Source of the DNA: JAAZDN01 sp964440875 | Lineage (GTDB): Bacteria > Bacillota_I > Bacilli_A > Erysipelotrichales > Erysipelotrichaceae | Direction: 5' to 3' | NCBI GenBank assembly: GCA_964440875.1 | Contig: CAYTTS010000010.1 | Coordinates: forward strand, 1-27,516 | Length of the DNA: 27,516 nt | Shown: piece after piece, positions 15,840 to 22,898 of the stretch | Position numbering within the stretch: the stretch's first letter is position 1 | How the letters are laid out: each line of letters starts with the position of its first letter | The notes under the pieces: generated by a model | The model's database searches: none | What the model saw: the letters and a program-made list of their open reading frames with translations, nothing else | Told to the model about the DNA's origin: nothing | Program-made: the position numbers and the translations under genes

Positions 15840-16413
15840 ACGACGTGTTAGAGCGGATAAGCGACCATATAGAAGACAGCGAGTACTTCTAATGATTGTT
15901 GAAGGGGAAACTGAATTTAATTATATTTCATATTTAAAGTACGTTTATAATCGTAATGCAAATTTAAGAATAATAACAAAATCAAAATTAACATCTGATA
16001 TTAAATTAGATTTGGAAAGATTTAGTCGAAGTACTTCTGTAAGTATGAATGAAATAATCTTAGTCTATGATTTAGAGAATTCAAAGAGTGAGTATAATAA
16101 ATTTATTAAAGATGGCGAGCTTATCCACAAGAGAACTTACTTACTACAACCCTGTATCGAAACACATTTTTTAATGCATTATAAAGGTGGTCGTATTAAA
16201 AATGATGAGTTTTATGATGCTAAAGAAGTATTAAATAGGCTGAAGAAATTTAGTCCAAATTATAAGAAGGGGAAGTCATACTCATGGGGTAAGTCAAATG
16301 TTAGTTTTAAAATGTTAGAACATGCTAAAAATGAGTCCATAAAGAACTTTAAGACTTTTGATGATTATAACTTTAGTATGCTAGGATTTTTAATTAAGGA
16401 TTACTTCAGATAA
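15832..16413 (+). CDS. RloB-like (Toprim-type) effector protein
   Basis: A 193-residue protein with the RloB pattern. A basic N-terminus (MSRRRVRADKRPYRRQR) leads to a Toprim-like strand with acidic motif IVEGETEFNYISYL (22-35), then the second acidic motif LVYDLEN (77-83; Asp80, Glu82). The RloB motif PCIETHFLMHYK (107-118) follows, compared with the common PCFE-W-L-LHF. Toprim-type metal-binding residues appear kept, so nuclease activity is plausible. RloB-domain proteins are found beside AAA ATPases in restriction loci (RloA-RloB) and in AbiL (AbiLi/AbiLii) abortive infection. The start ATG overlaps the ATPase stop by 8 bp with no binding site, so translation depends on the ATPase gene, suggesting a fixed ratio. 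It ends just before a convergent gene. Confidence 0.82.
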   Translation: MSRRRVRADKRPYRRQRVLLMIVEGETEFNYISYLKYVYNRNANLRIITKSKLTSDIKLDLERFSRSTSVSMNEIILVYDLENSKSEYNKFIKDGELIHKRTYLLQPCIETHFLMHYKGGRIKNDEFYDAKEVLNRLKKFSPNYKKGKSYSWGKSNVSFKMLEHAKNESIKNFKTFDDYNFSMLGFLIKDYFR

Positions 16414-16433
16414 AAAGCTATCATACGATAGCT
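16412..16433 (-). terminator. Intrinsic terminator of the PPC-domain gene
   Basis: AGCTATC (16416-16422) pairs with GATAGCT (16427-16433) across a 4-nt loop. On the minus strand the stem is followed by T5 (16412-16416), and it overlaps the PPC gene's stop codon. On the plus strand there is no good T tract, so it would serve the RloB transcript poorly. Confidence 0.65.
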
Positions 16434-16851
16434 AGAATTTTAAGATATTTAATGTTGTTACAGGATCATTTACCCTATCAAGTTCACCATCAATAATGTG
16501 GATAAATATTTCCATTGTCGCACTTACGATAGCGCGATTTAAGTGACCTCCAAAAGCATTTCCTTCATGATCTCCAATTGCGATGTGAAGATGAGTATAC
16601 TTATTATTATCCATAGTACTTAAATTACCATTTAAAGCTAAGACTTCAAAATCCCCCTTATAATCGTGTGGGTAATACTTTTGCTCACTTGGTATAAAGG
16701 CACCAATGGTCACATCATTAACAGCTCCAATACCTGTTACACTTGCAAGCCTGATATCTTCTATTTCAGCAAGCTCACTAATTTTCTCAACAATATCTTC
16801 TCCAATGTTAAGTCTTAAGACGATTGTATCTTTAAATCTTTTATATTCCAT
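16432..16851 (-). CDS. PPC/DUF296 domain protein (putative DNA-binding)
   Basis: A 139-residue single-domain protein of the PPC (plants and prokaryotes conserved, DUF296) family. Signatures: the glycine turn SVTGIGAVNDVTIG (37-50), then THLHIAIGDHEGNAFGGHL (86-104). The last carries His87, His89 and His103, the residues that bind a metal in prokaryotic members. These proteins form trimers; a DNA-binding role is inferred from plant AT-hook proteins and is unproven in bacteria. It covers almost the whole domain and nothing more. Well-placed AAGGAGG before the ATG, its own extended -10 promoter, and a terminator at the stop. Convergent with the RloB gene; the gene behind it (16891) is on the same strand but separated by this promoter. 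Confidence 0.88.
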   Translation of the reverse strand: MEYKRFKDTIVLRLNIGEDIVEKISELAEIEDIRLASVTGIGAVNDVTIGAFIPSEQKYYPHDYKGDFEVLALNGNLSTMDNNKYTHLHIAIGDHEGNAFGGHLNRAIVSATMEIFIHIIDGELDRVNDPVTTLNILKF

Positions 16852-16870
16852 AGTAGTCCTCCTTTAATAA

Positions 16871-16879
16871 ATTATAGCA
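16871..16879 (-). promoter_or_regulatory. Extended -10 promoter of the PPC-domain gene
   Basis: Minus-strand TGC followed by perfect TATAAT (16871-16876), with AAGGAGG and the ATG about 20 nt downstream. The leader would be very short, roughly 12-15 nt. No good -35 box is seen at the right distance. Confidence 0.5.
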
Positions 16880-16890
16880 TATTGAAAAGT

Positions 16891-17298
16891 CTAATTTTCT
16901 TTTACTTTAAATAGTTTTTGAGTGATTAGGCCAATGATGATACTAATTATAATGATAGTAATCCAAATGTAAAAACTTGGATAATTATGAAGTCTTGCAA
17001 TCTCTTCTGCGTTTTTAAGATTATCTATTTTAGAAACATTTATACTGTGGATAAGTTCACCAAGAAAATCCGCAAGAAATAAGCCAAGATAGATTCCGAT
17101 AAAGCTGATTATTGAGGCAATTTTTTTCTTAAGTAATAGTAAAGTTATAGGTATTAGTAAGATTACAATTGAAAAGATGTGATTATGATTTAAGTAGTTA
17201 AAGAGATATTGCTCGCTAAAAATAGTAAGCGACAGTACTACTGTTATTAATAAAGATATCAGCATAAATATTAAAATATTTCGATCATTTTTTCTCAT
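16891..17298 (-). CDS. Small four-helix membrane protein of unknown function
   Basis: A 135-residue hydrophobic protein that I do not recognise. Four membrane helices can be drawn (about 8-26, 40-56, 60-80 and 108-128). A polar, charged segment of about 25 residues (HSINVSKIDNLKNAEEIARLHNY) lies between helices 3 and 4. Basic residues at the very N-terminus (MRKNDR) and after the last helix (KLFKVKEN) place both ends in the cytosol. Supported as real by an AGGAGG site before the ATG and a TATAAT on the minus strand upstream. It stands alone between the pcrA promoter region and the PPC gene, so context gives no function. Confidence 0.7.
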   Translation of the reverse strand: MRKNDRNILIFMLISLLITVVLSLTIFSEQYLFNYLNHNHIFSIVILLIPITLLLLKKKIASIISFIGIYLGLFLADFLGELIHSINVSKIDNLKNAEEIARLHNYPSFYIWITIIIISIIIGLITQKLFKVKEN

Positions 17299-17317
17299 TT
17301 TATAGCCTCCTATATCT

Positions 17318-17323
17318 ATTATA
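17318..17323 (-). promoter_or_regulatory. Possible -10 box for the small membrane protein gene
   Basis: A perfect TATAAT on the minus strand, 20 nt before the ATG and just ahead of the AGGAGG site. No convincing -35 box was found, so the start point is uncertain. In such AT-rich sequence an isolated TATAAT can be chance. Confidence 0.35.
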
Positions 17324-17395
17324 TACTTTAGTTTATGATTAATATAAAGACTCTTTGCTTAATCCTTCGTAGAGAAAGAAATAAAATGTTTTTTT

Positions 17396-17404
17396 TGGTA
17401 TAAT
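17396..17404 (+). promoter_or_regulatory. Extended -10 promoter of the pcrA-ligA-camS-gatCAB run
   Basis: TGG then perfect TATAAT (17399-17404), preceded by a T-rich stretch; no good -35 box at 17 nt. AAGGAG (17414-17419) and the GTG start of pcrA (17430) follow. All genes downstream to about 25600 overlap or nearly touch, so this is probably their main promoter. Confidence 0.55.
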
Positions 17405-17429
17405 ACTCTAGGCAAGGAGCTGAAATAAA

Positions 17430-19598
17430 GTGTTAGAAAATCTAAATAAACAACAATTAGAAGCAGTTGTTTCTAATAGCAAATATGTAAGAATTGTGGC
17501 GGGTGCTGGAAGTGGTAAAACTCGTGTTTTAACTACGCGTGTTGCGTATCTAATTAATGAGTTAAATGTCTTTCCTTATCGCATTTTAGCGATCACATTT
17601 ACAAATAAAGCGGCCAGAGAAATGAAGGAGCGTATTACTTCAATCTTAGGTGATGATGGTTTAAGCGTAAATGTATCAACGATTCATGCTCTTTGTGTGA
17701 GAATATTAAGAGAAGATATTGAAGCTTTAGGCTATCCAAGAAATTTTACGATTATTGATACACAAGATCAAAGATCAATATTAAATGAGGCTTATAAAGA
17801 TCTTGAAGTAGATAGAAAAGAATATTCTGCGGGTGCATTATTATCATATATTTCAAATAATAAAACAGCGGATATTAGTGTTGAAAATGCTTTTAAAATG
17901 GCACATAATAATCCAAATCAATTGGCATATGCCAAGGTATATGAGTATTATCAAAATAGACTAAAATCATTATATGCTTTAGATTTTGATGACTTATTAA
18001 TTTTTACAAATAAAATGTTTTTAAAATATCCAGAAATAACTAATAAATGGCAAAAACGTTTCAGCCATATTCATGTTGATGAGTTTCAAGATGTTGACAA
18101 CATCCAGTATGGAATTATTAAATCATTAACAGGATCTGATAATAGTTTATATGTAGTTGGTGATCCAGATCAAACGATTTATACGTGGCGTGGTGCTAAC
18201 GTTGATATCATTATGACTTTTGAAAAAGATTTTAAAAATGCTCATACTGTTATCTTAAATCAAAACTATCGCTCGACAGATATGATCTTAAAAGGTGCCA
18301 ACAGTATTATCGTTAATAATAAAAACCGTGTTAAAAAAGAATTATTTACTGAACATGAGTCAAAGGATAAGATTCTTCACTATAGTGGGGCAGGTCAAGA
18401 GTATGAGGCTAATTGGATCGCAGAGAAAATATTTGATCTAAGAAAAGAAGGTGTCGATTATCGTGACATCGCTATTTTATACCGCTCAAACTACTTATCA
18501 AGAGCTCTTGAAAAGGGAATGTTAGACTACAAGATACCTTATGTTATCTTTGGTGGAACCAGATTCTATGACAGACAAGAAGTTAAGGATGCCTTATCTT
18601 ACTTAAGAATGGTTGTCACAGGTGATGACTTAGCTTTTGTACGTGTAATAAATAATCCACGCCGAGGTGTTGGAAATAAAGGAATGGAAAACATTTATGA
18701 ACTAAGTCGTGAATTAGACATTACTTTATATGAAGTTGTCCGTGATCATAATGTCTTAAGTGGAAAAGCTAAAAATGAGGCTGCTAAGTTTACTGCTTTA
18801 ATTGAAGAAGTAAAATTAATGCCAAGTAATGAAATTGATAAGATATTAAATAAATTATTAAATGAGAGTGGCTATATTAAGATGTTAGAAACATCTAAGG
18901 AAATGGATCGTTTAGAAAACTTAAAAGAGTTAATGAATGATATCGAAACATACATGAAAAATAATCCAGAAGGAACACTTGAAGAATACTTACAAATTAT
19001 TAGTCTCTATAGTGATAAGGAAGTTTATGATACTGGATCTTATACACAGTTAATGACAATTCATGCCGCAAAAGGTTTAGAGTTTGATTATGTCTTCGTA
19101 GCTGGTATGTCTGAGGGGATTTTTCCAAGTGAAAGAACACTTATGGAAGGTCCATCAGGTTTAGAAGAGGAAAGACGATTAGCATATGTAGCATATACAC
19201 GTGCTAAAAAACAGTTATTTTTAACTGAGTCTTCAGGATTTTCGTATGTATTAAATAAAATGCGTACTACATCACGTTTTGTAAATGAAATAGATGAAGA
19301 TTTTGTGGAACGTGTAGGTGCTCAATTTGAAAATAAAACGCGTGAAACTTTCCCGCGTCCGAAAAAACCAATGGTTAATCGAATTAAGAAATTAGATACT
19401 AGTGGCATTAAATTAAAAGATGGTGTAAAAGTTGTCCATAGTATTTATGGTGATGGCGTTGTAATTGCGGTTGATAATGGTATTGCAACAATAGCATTTA
19501 TGCATCCCCACGGAATAAAGAAAATAGTGGAAGGACATGCAAGTATTAGTCTGAAAGAAGGTAGTGAAAATTGGCAAAAGAAAGAATTATTGAACTAA
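17430..19598 (+). CDS. pcrA: DNA helicase PcrA (UvrD family)
   Basis: A 722-residue SF1A 3'-5' DNA helicase acting in nucleotide-excision repair, rolling-circle replication and clearing RecA or stalled RNA polymerase. Motifs: Walker A AGAGSGKT (24-31), ITFTNKAAREM, DEFQD (217-221), GDPDQTIYTWRGA, LNQNYRST, IHAAKGLEFDYVFV (about 543-556) and EERRLAYVAYTRAKK (about 580-594). The C-terminal tail ends in a small Tudor-like fold (VKVVHSIYGDGVVIAVDNGIA onward, about 670-715), which binds RNA polymerase in Bacillus PcrA. Length matches the family (about 720-740). GTG start with AAGGAG 10 nt upstream, a slightly long spacing. Unlike staphylococci, no pcrB precedes it. The end overlaps ligA by 28 bp. 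Confidence 0.96.
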   Translation: MLENLNKQQLEAVVSNSKYVRIVAGAGSGKTRVLTTRVAYLINELNVFPYRILAITFTNKAAREMKERITSILGDDGLSVNVSTIHALCVRILREDIEALGYPRNFTIIDTQDQRSILNEAYKDLEVDRKEYSAGALLSYISNNKTADISVENAFKMAHNNPNQLAYAKVYEYYQNRLKSLYALDFDDLLIFTNKMFLKYPEITNKWQKRFSHIHVDEFQDVDNIQYGIIKSLTGSDNSLYVVGDPDQTIYTWRGANVDIIMTFEKDFKNAHTVILNQNYRSTDMILKGANSIIVNNKNRVKKELFTEHESKDKILHYSGAGQEYEANWIAEKIFDLRKEGVDYRDIAILYRSNYLSRALEKGMLDYKIPYVIFGGTRFYDRQEVKDALSYLRMVVTGDDLAFVRVINNPRRGVGNKGMENIYELSRELDITLYEVVRDHNVLSGKAKNEAAKFTALIEEVKLMPSNEIDKILNKLLNESGYIKMLETSKEMDRLENLKELMNDIETYMKNNPEGTLEEYLQIISLYSDKEVYDTGSYTQLMTIHAAKGLEFDYVFVAGMSEGIFPSERTLMEGPSGLEEERRLAYVAYTRAKKQLFLTESSGFSYVLNKMRTTSRFVNEIDEDFVERVGAQFENKTRETFPRPKKPMVNRIKKLDTSGIKLKDGVKVVHSIYGDGVVIAVDNGIATIAFMHPHGIKKIVEGHASISLKEGSENWQKKELLN

Positions 19599-21571
19599 GA
19601 AAAATATTAGAGGAACATGCATATTTATACTATGTCTTAGATCAACCGACTCTAAGTGATTTTGAGTATGATAAATTGTATGCAGAGTTAGTAAACTTAG
19701 AAAAAAAGTACCCTGAATATTATGACGCCAACTCAATTACTCAAAAGGTCGGTGGTGTTATCTTAGATAACTTTGAGCGAGTAAAACATGAGAATGAAAT
19801 GTATTCACTAAACAATGCTTTTAACTTTGAGGATTTAAAAGACTTCGATGAGCGAATTAAGGCTGATTATCCAGATGCTAAATACCATGTTGAGTATAAA
19901 ATTGACGGATTAGCAATATCAATTACATACCGTGATGGTAAGTTTTATCAAGCAGTAACGCGCGGTGATGGCGTTTATGGTGAAGATGTTACTAATAATA
20001 TAAAGACAATTAAGTCATTACCACTTAATATTAATTATAAAGCAGACCTTGAAGTACGTGGTGAAGTATTCATTACTAAAGAAGACTTCACTAAGATAAA
20101 TCAAAGACGTGCTGATGCTGATGAAGTTTTATTTGCTAATGCGAGAAATGCCGCTGCCGGATCAGTTAGACAATTAGATAGTAGTATTGCGGCTTCAAGA
20201 AATTTAAATGCTTTATTATTTCAAGTCGTTAATCCAAGTGATCATAATCTAAGTAGTCAAGAGTCAGTTATTCAGTTTTTAAAAGATAATAATTTTCAGA
20301 CGGAGAAACATAGTCAAGTATTAGATAGTATTGAAGATGTTTATAATTATATTTTAAAATTAGAAGAGAGTATATCAACTTTAAATTATGATATTGATGG
20401 TGTTGTTATTAAGGTTAATAGTATGAATGAGCAAGCAAGTCTTGGCTTTACTAGTAAGTATCCAAGATGGGCAATAGCTTATAAGTTTTCGGCTGTTGAG
20501 GTTGAAACGACTGTTGAAGAAATCTTTATCACTGTCGGTCGTACTGGTAAGATAACGCCAAACGCAAGATTTAAGCCAGTTCTTATTGATGGTAGTATGG
20601 TATCTTATGCCCAACTTCATAATGAGGATATGATTAAATTAAAAGATATTCGTGTCAATGATACTGTTATCGTTAGAAAAGCGGGAGAGATTATTCCAGA
20701 GGTTGTAAGTGTTAAGTTTGATGAGAGAGATGGTAGTCAAGTACCATATGTCTTCCCTAGTGAGTGTCCACGTTGTGGCTCACATTTAGAAAGACTTGCT
20801 AATGAGGCTCATCATTATTGCTTAAATAACGATTGTCCGGCACGTATTATTGAATCACTTGCTCACTTTGCAAGTCGTAATGCGATGGATATTAGTGGTT
20901 TAGGTGAGGCAACAGTAGCAAGACTTCATGAGGAGAATATCTTAAATAGTATTGAAGATATATATAAATTAGAAGATTATCGTGAGCTTATTATTAATTT
21001 AGAAGGTTTTAAAGAGAAGTCATTTGATAATTTAATTACTTCAATTAATAAATCAAAAGAAAATAGTTTAGAGCAGTTTATATCAGGACTTGGTATTAGA
21101 CATGTTGGAGCTAGAGCGGCTAAAGTTTTATCAGATTACTTTTTAACGATTGATAAAATACTAGCGGCAAGTGTAGCTGACTTGGTATTAATAGATGATA
21201 TAGGTGAAATAACAGCTCAATCAATTTATGATTTCTTCCAGATAGAAGCAAATGTACTAATGATTAGTAATTTAAAAGCTAAAGGTTTACAATTAAATAG
21301 TGAAGCAGTTGAAGTAAATCTTGATAATATCTTTTCAAATAAGACAATCGTTGTTACTGGATCATTTACTGATTACTCAAGAAAAGAGGTAACTGCATTA
21401 TTGGAATCATATAATGCGAATGTTACATCATCTGTTAGTAAGAAGACAGATATGGTTGTTTATGGTGAGAAAGCTGGAAGTAAATATACTAAGGCTGTTG
21501 AATTAGATATCCAAGTAATGGATGAAGCTGAATTTATAAAGGAGGTTGAGCAAATTGAAAAAAATAATTAG
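19571..21571 (+). CDS. ligA: NAD-dependent DNA ligase LigA
   Basis: A 666-residue NAD+-dependent DNA ligase, sealing nicks in replication and repair. The N-terminal Ia domain (HAYLYYVLDQPTLSDFEYD) binds NMN. Adenylation Lys110 lies in EYKIDG. The OB fold is followed by a four-Cys zinc finger (Cys399, Cys402, Cys417, Cys422), helix-hairpin-helix repeats (AMDISGLG, GLGIRHVGARAAKVL) and a C-terminal BRCT domain from about residue 590 (KTIVVTGSFTDYSRKEV). Length is normal. The start is TTG (19571) inside the end of pcrA, with GAAGG 9 nt upstream; no ATG lies near enough to preserve domain Ia. Translation is therefore likely coupled to pcrA. Confidence 0.96.
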   Translation: MAKERIIELRKILEEHAYLYYVLDQPTLSDFEYDKLYAELVNLEKKYPEYYDANSITQKVGGVILDNFERVKHENEMYSLNNAFNFEDLKDFDERIKADYPDAKYHVEYKIDGLAISITYRDGKFYQAVTRGDGVYGEDVTNNIKTIKSLPLNINYKADLEVRGEVFITKEDFTKINQRRADADEVLFANARNAAAGSVRQLDSSIAASRNLNALLFQVVNPSDHNLSSQESVIQFLKDNNFQTEKHSQVLDSIEDVYNYILKLEESISTLNYDIDGVVIKVNSMNEQASLGFTSKYPRWAIAYKFSAVEVETTVEEIFITVGRTGKITPNARFKPVLIDGSMVSYAQLHNEDMIKLKDIRVNDTVIVRKAGEIIPEVVSVKFDERDGSQVPYVFPSECPRCGSHLERLANEAHHYCLNNDCPARIIESLAHFASRNAMDISGLGEATVARLHEENILNSIEDIYKLEDYRELIINLEGFKEKSFDNLITSINKSKENSLEQFISGLGIRHVGARAAKVLSDYFLTIDKILAASVADLVLIDDIGEITAQSIYDFFQIEANVLMISNLKAKGLQLNSEAVEVNLDNIFSNKTIVVTGSFTDYSRKEVTALLESYNANVTSSVSKKTDMVVYGEKAGSKYTKAVELDIQVMDEAEFIKEVEQIEKNN

Positions 21572-22613
21572 TTTAATCGTAATCGCCTTGATCCTAGTTG
21601 CCTGTGGCAGCAGTGTTGAAGTTGATGATAACAATATTGTAATTGTTAATAACGATACATCAAGTTATAATTTTGTTAAACCGATAGATAGTAAGTATAT
21701 AAGATTTGAACACTCGAGTAAGGACTATATTGAGATTGGTGAAGGCTTAGTTGAAATATCAAAAGAGTTCTTCTCAACATCAGAGTATGATTTAAAGGAA
21801 GGAACTTATTTATCAGATTTTAAAAATGATTATCAACCCTTAGTTAAATATCGTGAGAGTACGGACAATCCTTATGGTTTAAATCCAGAAGGAAGTACGA
21901 CTGTTAAAGTTAATAAGATTGATGAGGTCGCAGGTCCAATCTTTGTAGAAGATATATTAGAGTTAAATTTTGTTAGTAAAAAGAATCATAGTGAGTTAGG
22001 TGGTCTCTCACTTGCCCTTGTATTAAATGGGACGATTTATCGTGATGGTGTACCAATAAGTGTTGATGAAGACGTATTATATGATTTTGCAACTGAGATT
22101 GCAGGTCCTAAATTGGAGTCATACTTAAGAAAGAAAGCAGAACTGGCTAATGTTCCAATTGTTATTGGAGTCTTTGTTGTGGATAAAGAAAATGACAGTA
22201 TTCCAGGTAAGTATATAGCTAAGGCTAAGTATGAGAATAGACAAGGTCAGTTTACAAAGATGAATCAATATTGGTTAATCTTCCCAACAGCAAACGCCCG
22301 TTTATTAGATGCAACGACAGATGCTAAGATATTATCACTACAAAAGAGTGTTTCTGATTGGCTACCTGTTGATATTGGAATTATTGGATATGGTGAGTAT
22401 GTGGATGCTCAACTAAATAGATTAAAGATAAGTGTTAATGTCCAAACGAAGACATTTACAGAAATACTAGCACTTACCAACCATGTTGGTGAGTCTATTG
22501 TAAGCTTTGATGTATCGGCGCCAATAATAGTTGAAGTAAAATCAATGGATAAAACATTGGCGATTATCATTAAGAAGGCAAATACAAATAAGAGTGAAAT
22601 AATTATACTGTAG
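21555..22613 (+). CDS. camS: CamS family lipoprotein (sex-pheromone cAM373 precursor family)
   Basis: A 352-residue CamS-family lipoprotein. The frame can start at TTG 21546, but that codon abuts the AAGGAGG (21539-21545); TTG at 21555 is 9 nt away and gives a standard signal peptide MKKIISLIVIALILVAC with lipobox LVAC (Cys17). The mature part should be anchored outside the membrane. Further CamS-like segments are YGLNPEG, a GLSLALVLNGTIYRDG region and a PGKYIAKA motif. It overlaps ligA by 17 bp, and the order ligA-camS-gatC is the one known in staphylococci without putP. The function of the mature protein is not known; in staphylococci the CamS signal peptide gives the peptide pheromone cAM373. 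Confidence 0.88.
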   Translation: MKKIISLIVIALILVACGSSVEVDDNNIVIVNNDTSSYNFVKPIDSKYIRFEHSSKDYIEIGEGLVEISKEFFSTSEYDLKEGTYLSDFKNDYQPLVKYRESTDNPYGLNPEGSTTVKVNKIDEVAGPIFVEDILELNFVSKKNHSELGGLSLALVLNGTIYRDGVPISVDEDVLYDFATEIAGPKLESYLRKKAELANVPIVIGVFVVDKENDSIPGKYIAKAKYENRQGQFTKMNQYWLIFPTANARLLDATTDAKILSLQKSVSDWLPVDIGIIGYGEYVDAQLNRLKISVNVQTKTFTEILALTNHVGESIVSFDVSAPIIVEVKSMDKTLAIIIKKANTNKSEIIIL

Positions 22614-22622
22614 GAGGTTATT

Positions 22623-22898
22623 ATGGACATAAAAGCATTAAGTAAGTCAATATATTTAGACTTTAGTGAAGAAGAATATAAAGAAGTTGAAAAAATAGTA
22701 GATCAATTAAATTTAGACGTAGAAGTCTTACAAGCAATTGACACGACTAATGTAGAGGCAATGGATCTTCCATTTACATTAAATGAAAATGAGTTAAGAA
22801 TGGATAATTTAGGTGAAGTTATGAGTAGTGAAGAATTATTAAGTAATGCACCTGATAAGAGTGAGAACTTTGTAAGAATAGTTAAGGTGGTTAGTTAA
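22623..22898 (+). CDS. gatC: Asp-tRNA(Asn)/Glu-tRNA(Gln) amidotransferase subunit C
   Basis: A 91-residue GatC. This small subunit wraps around GatA and holds it to GatB in the tRNA-dependent amidotransferase that converts Glu-tRNA(Gln) to Gln-tRNA(Gln) and/or Asp-tRNA(Asn) to Asn-tRNA(Asn). The sequence is divergent, but length, the helical N-terminus (LYLDFSEEEYKEVEKIVDQL-like), the central IDTTNVEAMDLPFTLNENELRMD (family: V-PM-HP--N-LREDE) and the position directly before gatA identify it. TAGGAGG lies before the ATG. Its stop overlaps the gatA start as TAATG. Confidence 0.88.
   Translation: MDIKALSKSIYLDFSEEEYKEVEKIVDQLNLDVEVLQAIDTTNVEAMDLPFTLNENELRMDNLGEVMSSEELLSNAPDKSENFVRIVKVVS

Noticed and set aside
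14741..16433. Insertion sequence or integron-like ends around the ATPase/RloB cassette
   Set aside because: The flanking hairpins are different sequences that match terminators of neighbouring genes; no target-site duplication or transposase was found.
16121..17054. Replication origin suggested by clustered DnaA boxes
   Set aside because: No dnaA/dnaN/rnpA neighbours, no AT-rich unwinding element outside genes, and all boxes lie within coding sequence.
21546..21554. Upstream TTG start of camS
   Set aside because: Directly abuts AAGGAGG with no spacer; TTG 21555 has 9 nt spacing and yields a standard lipoprotein signal peptide.
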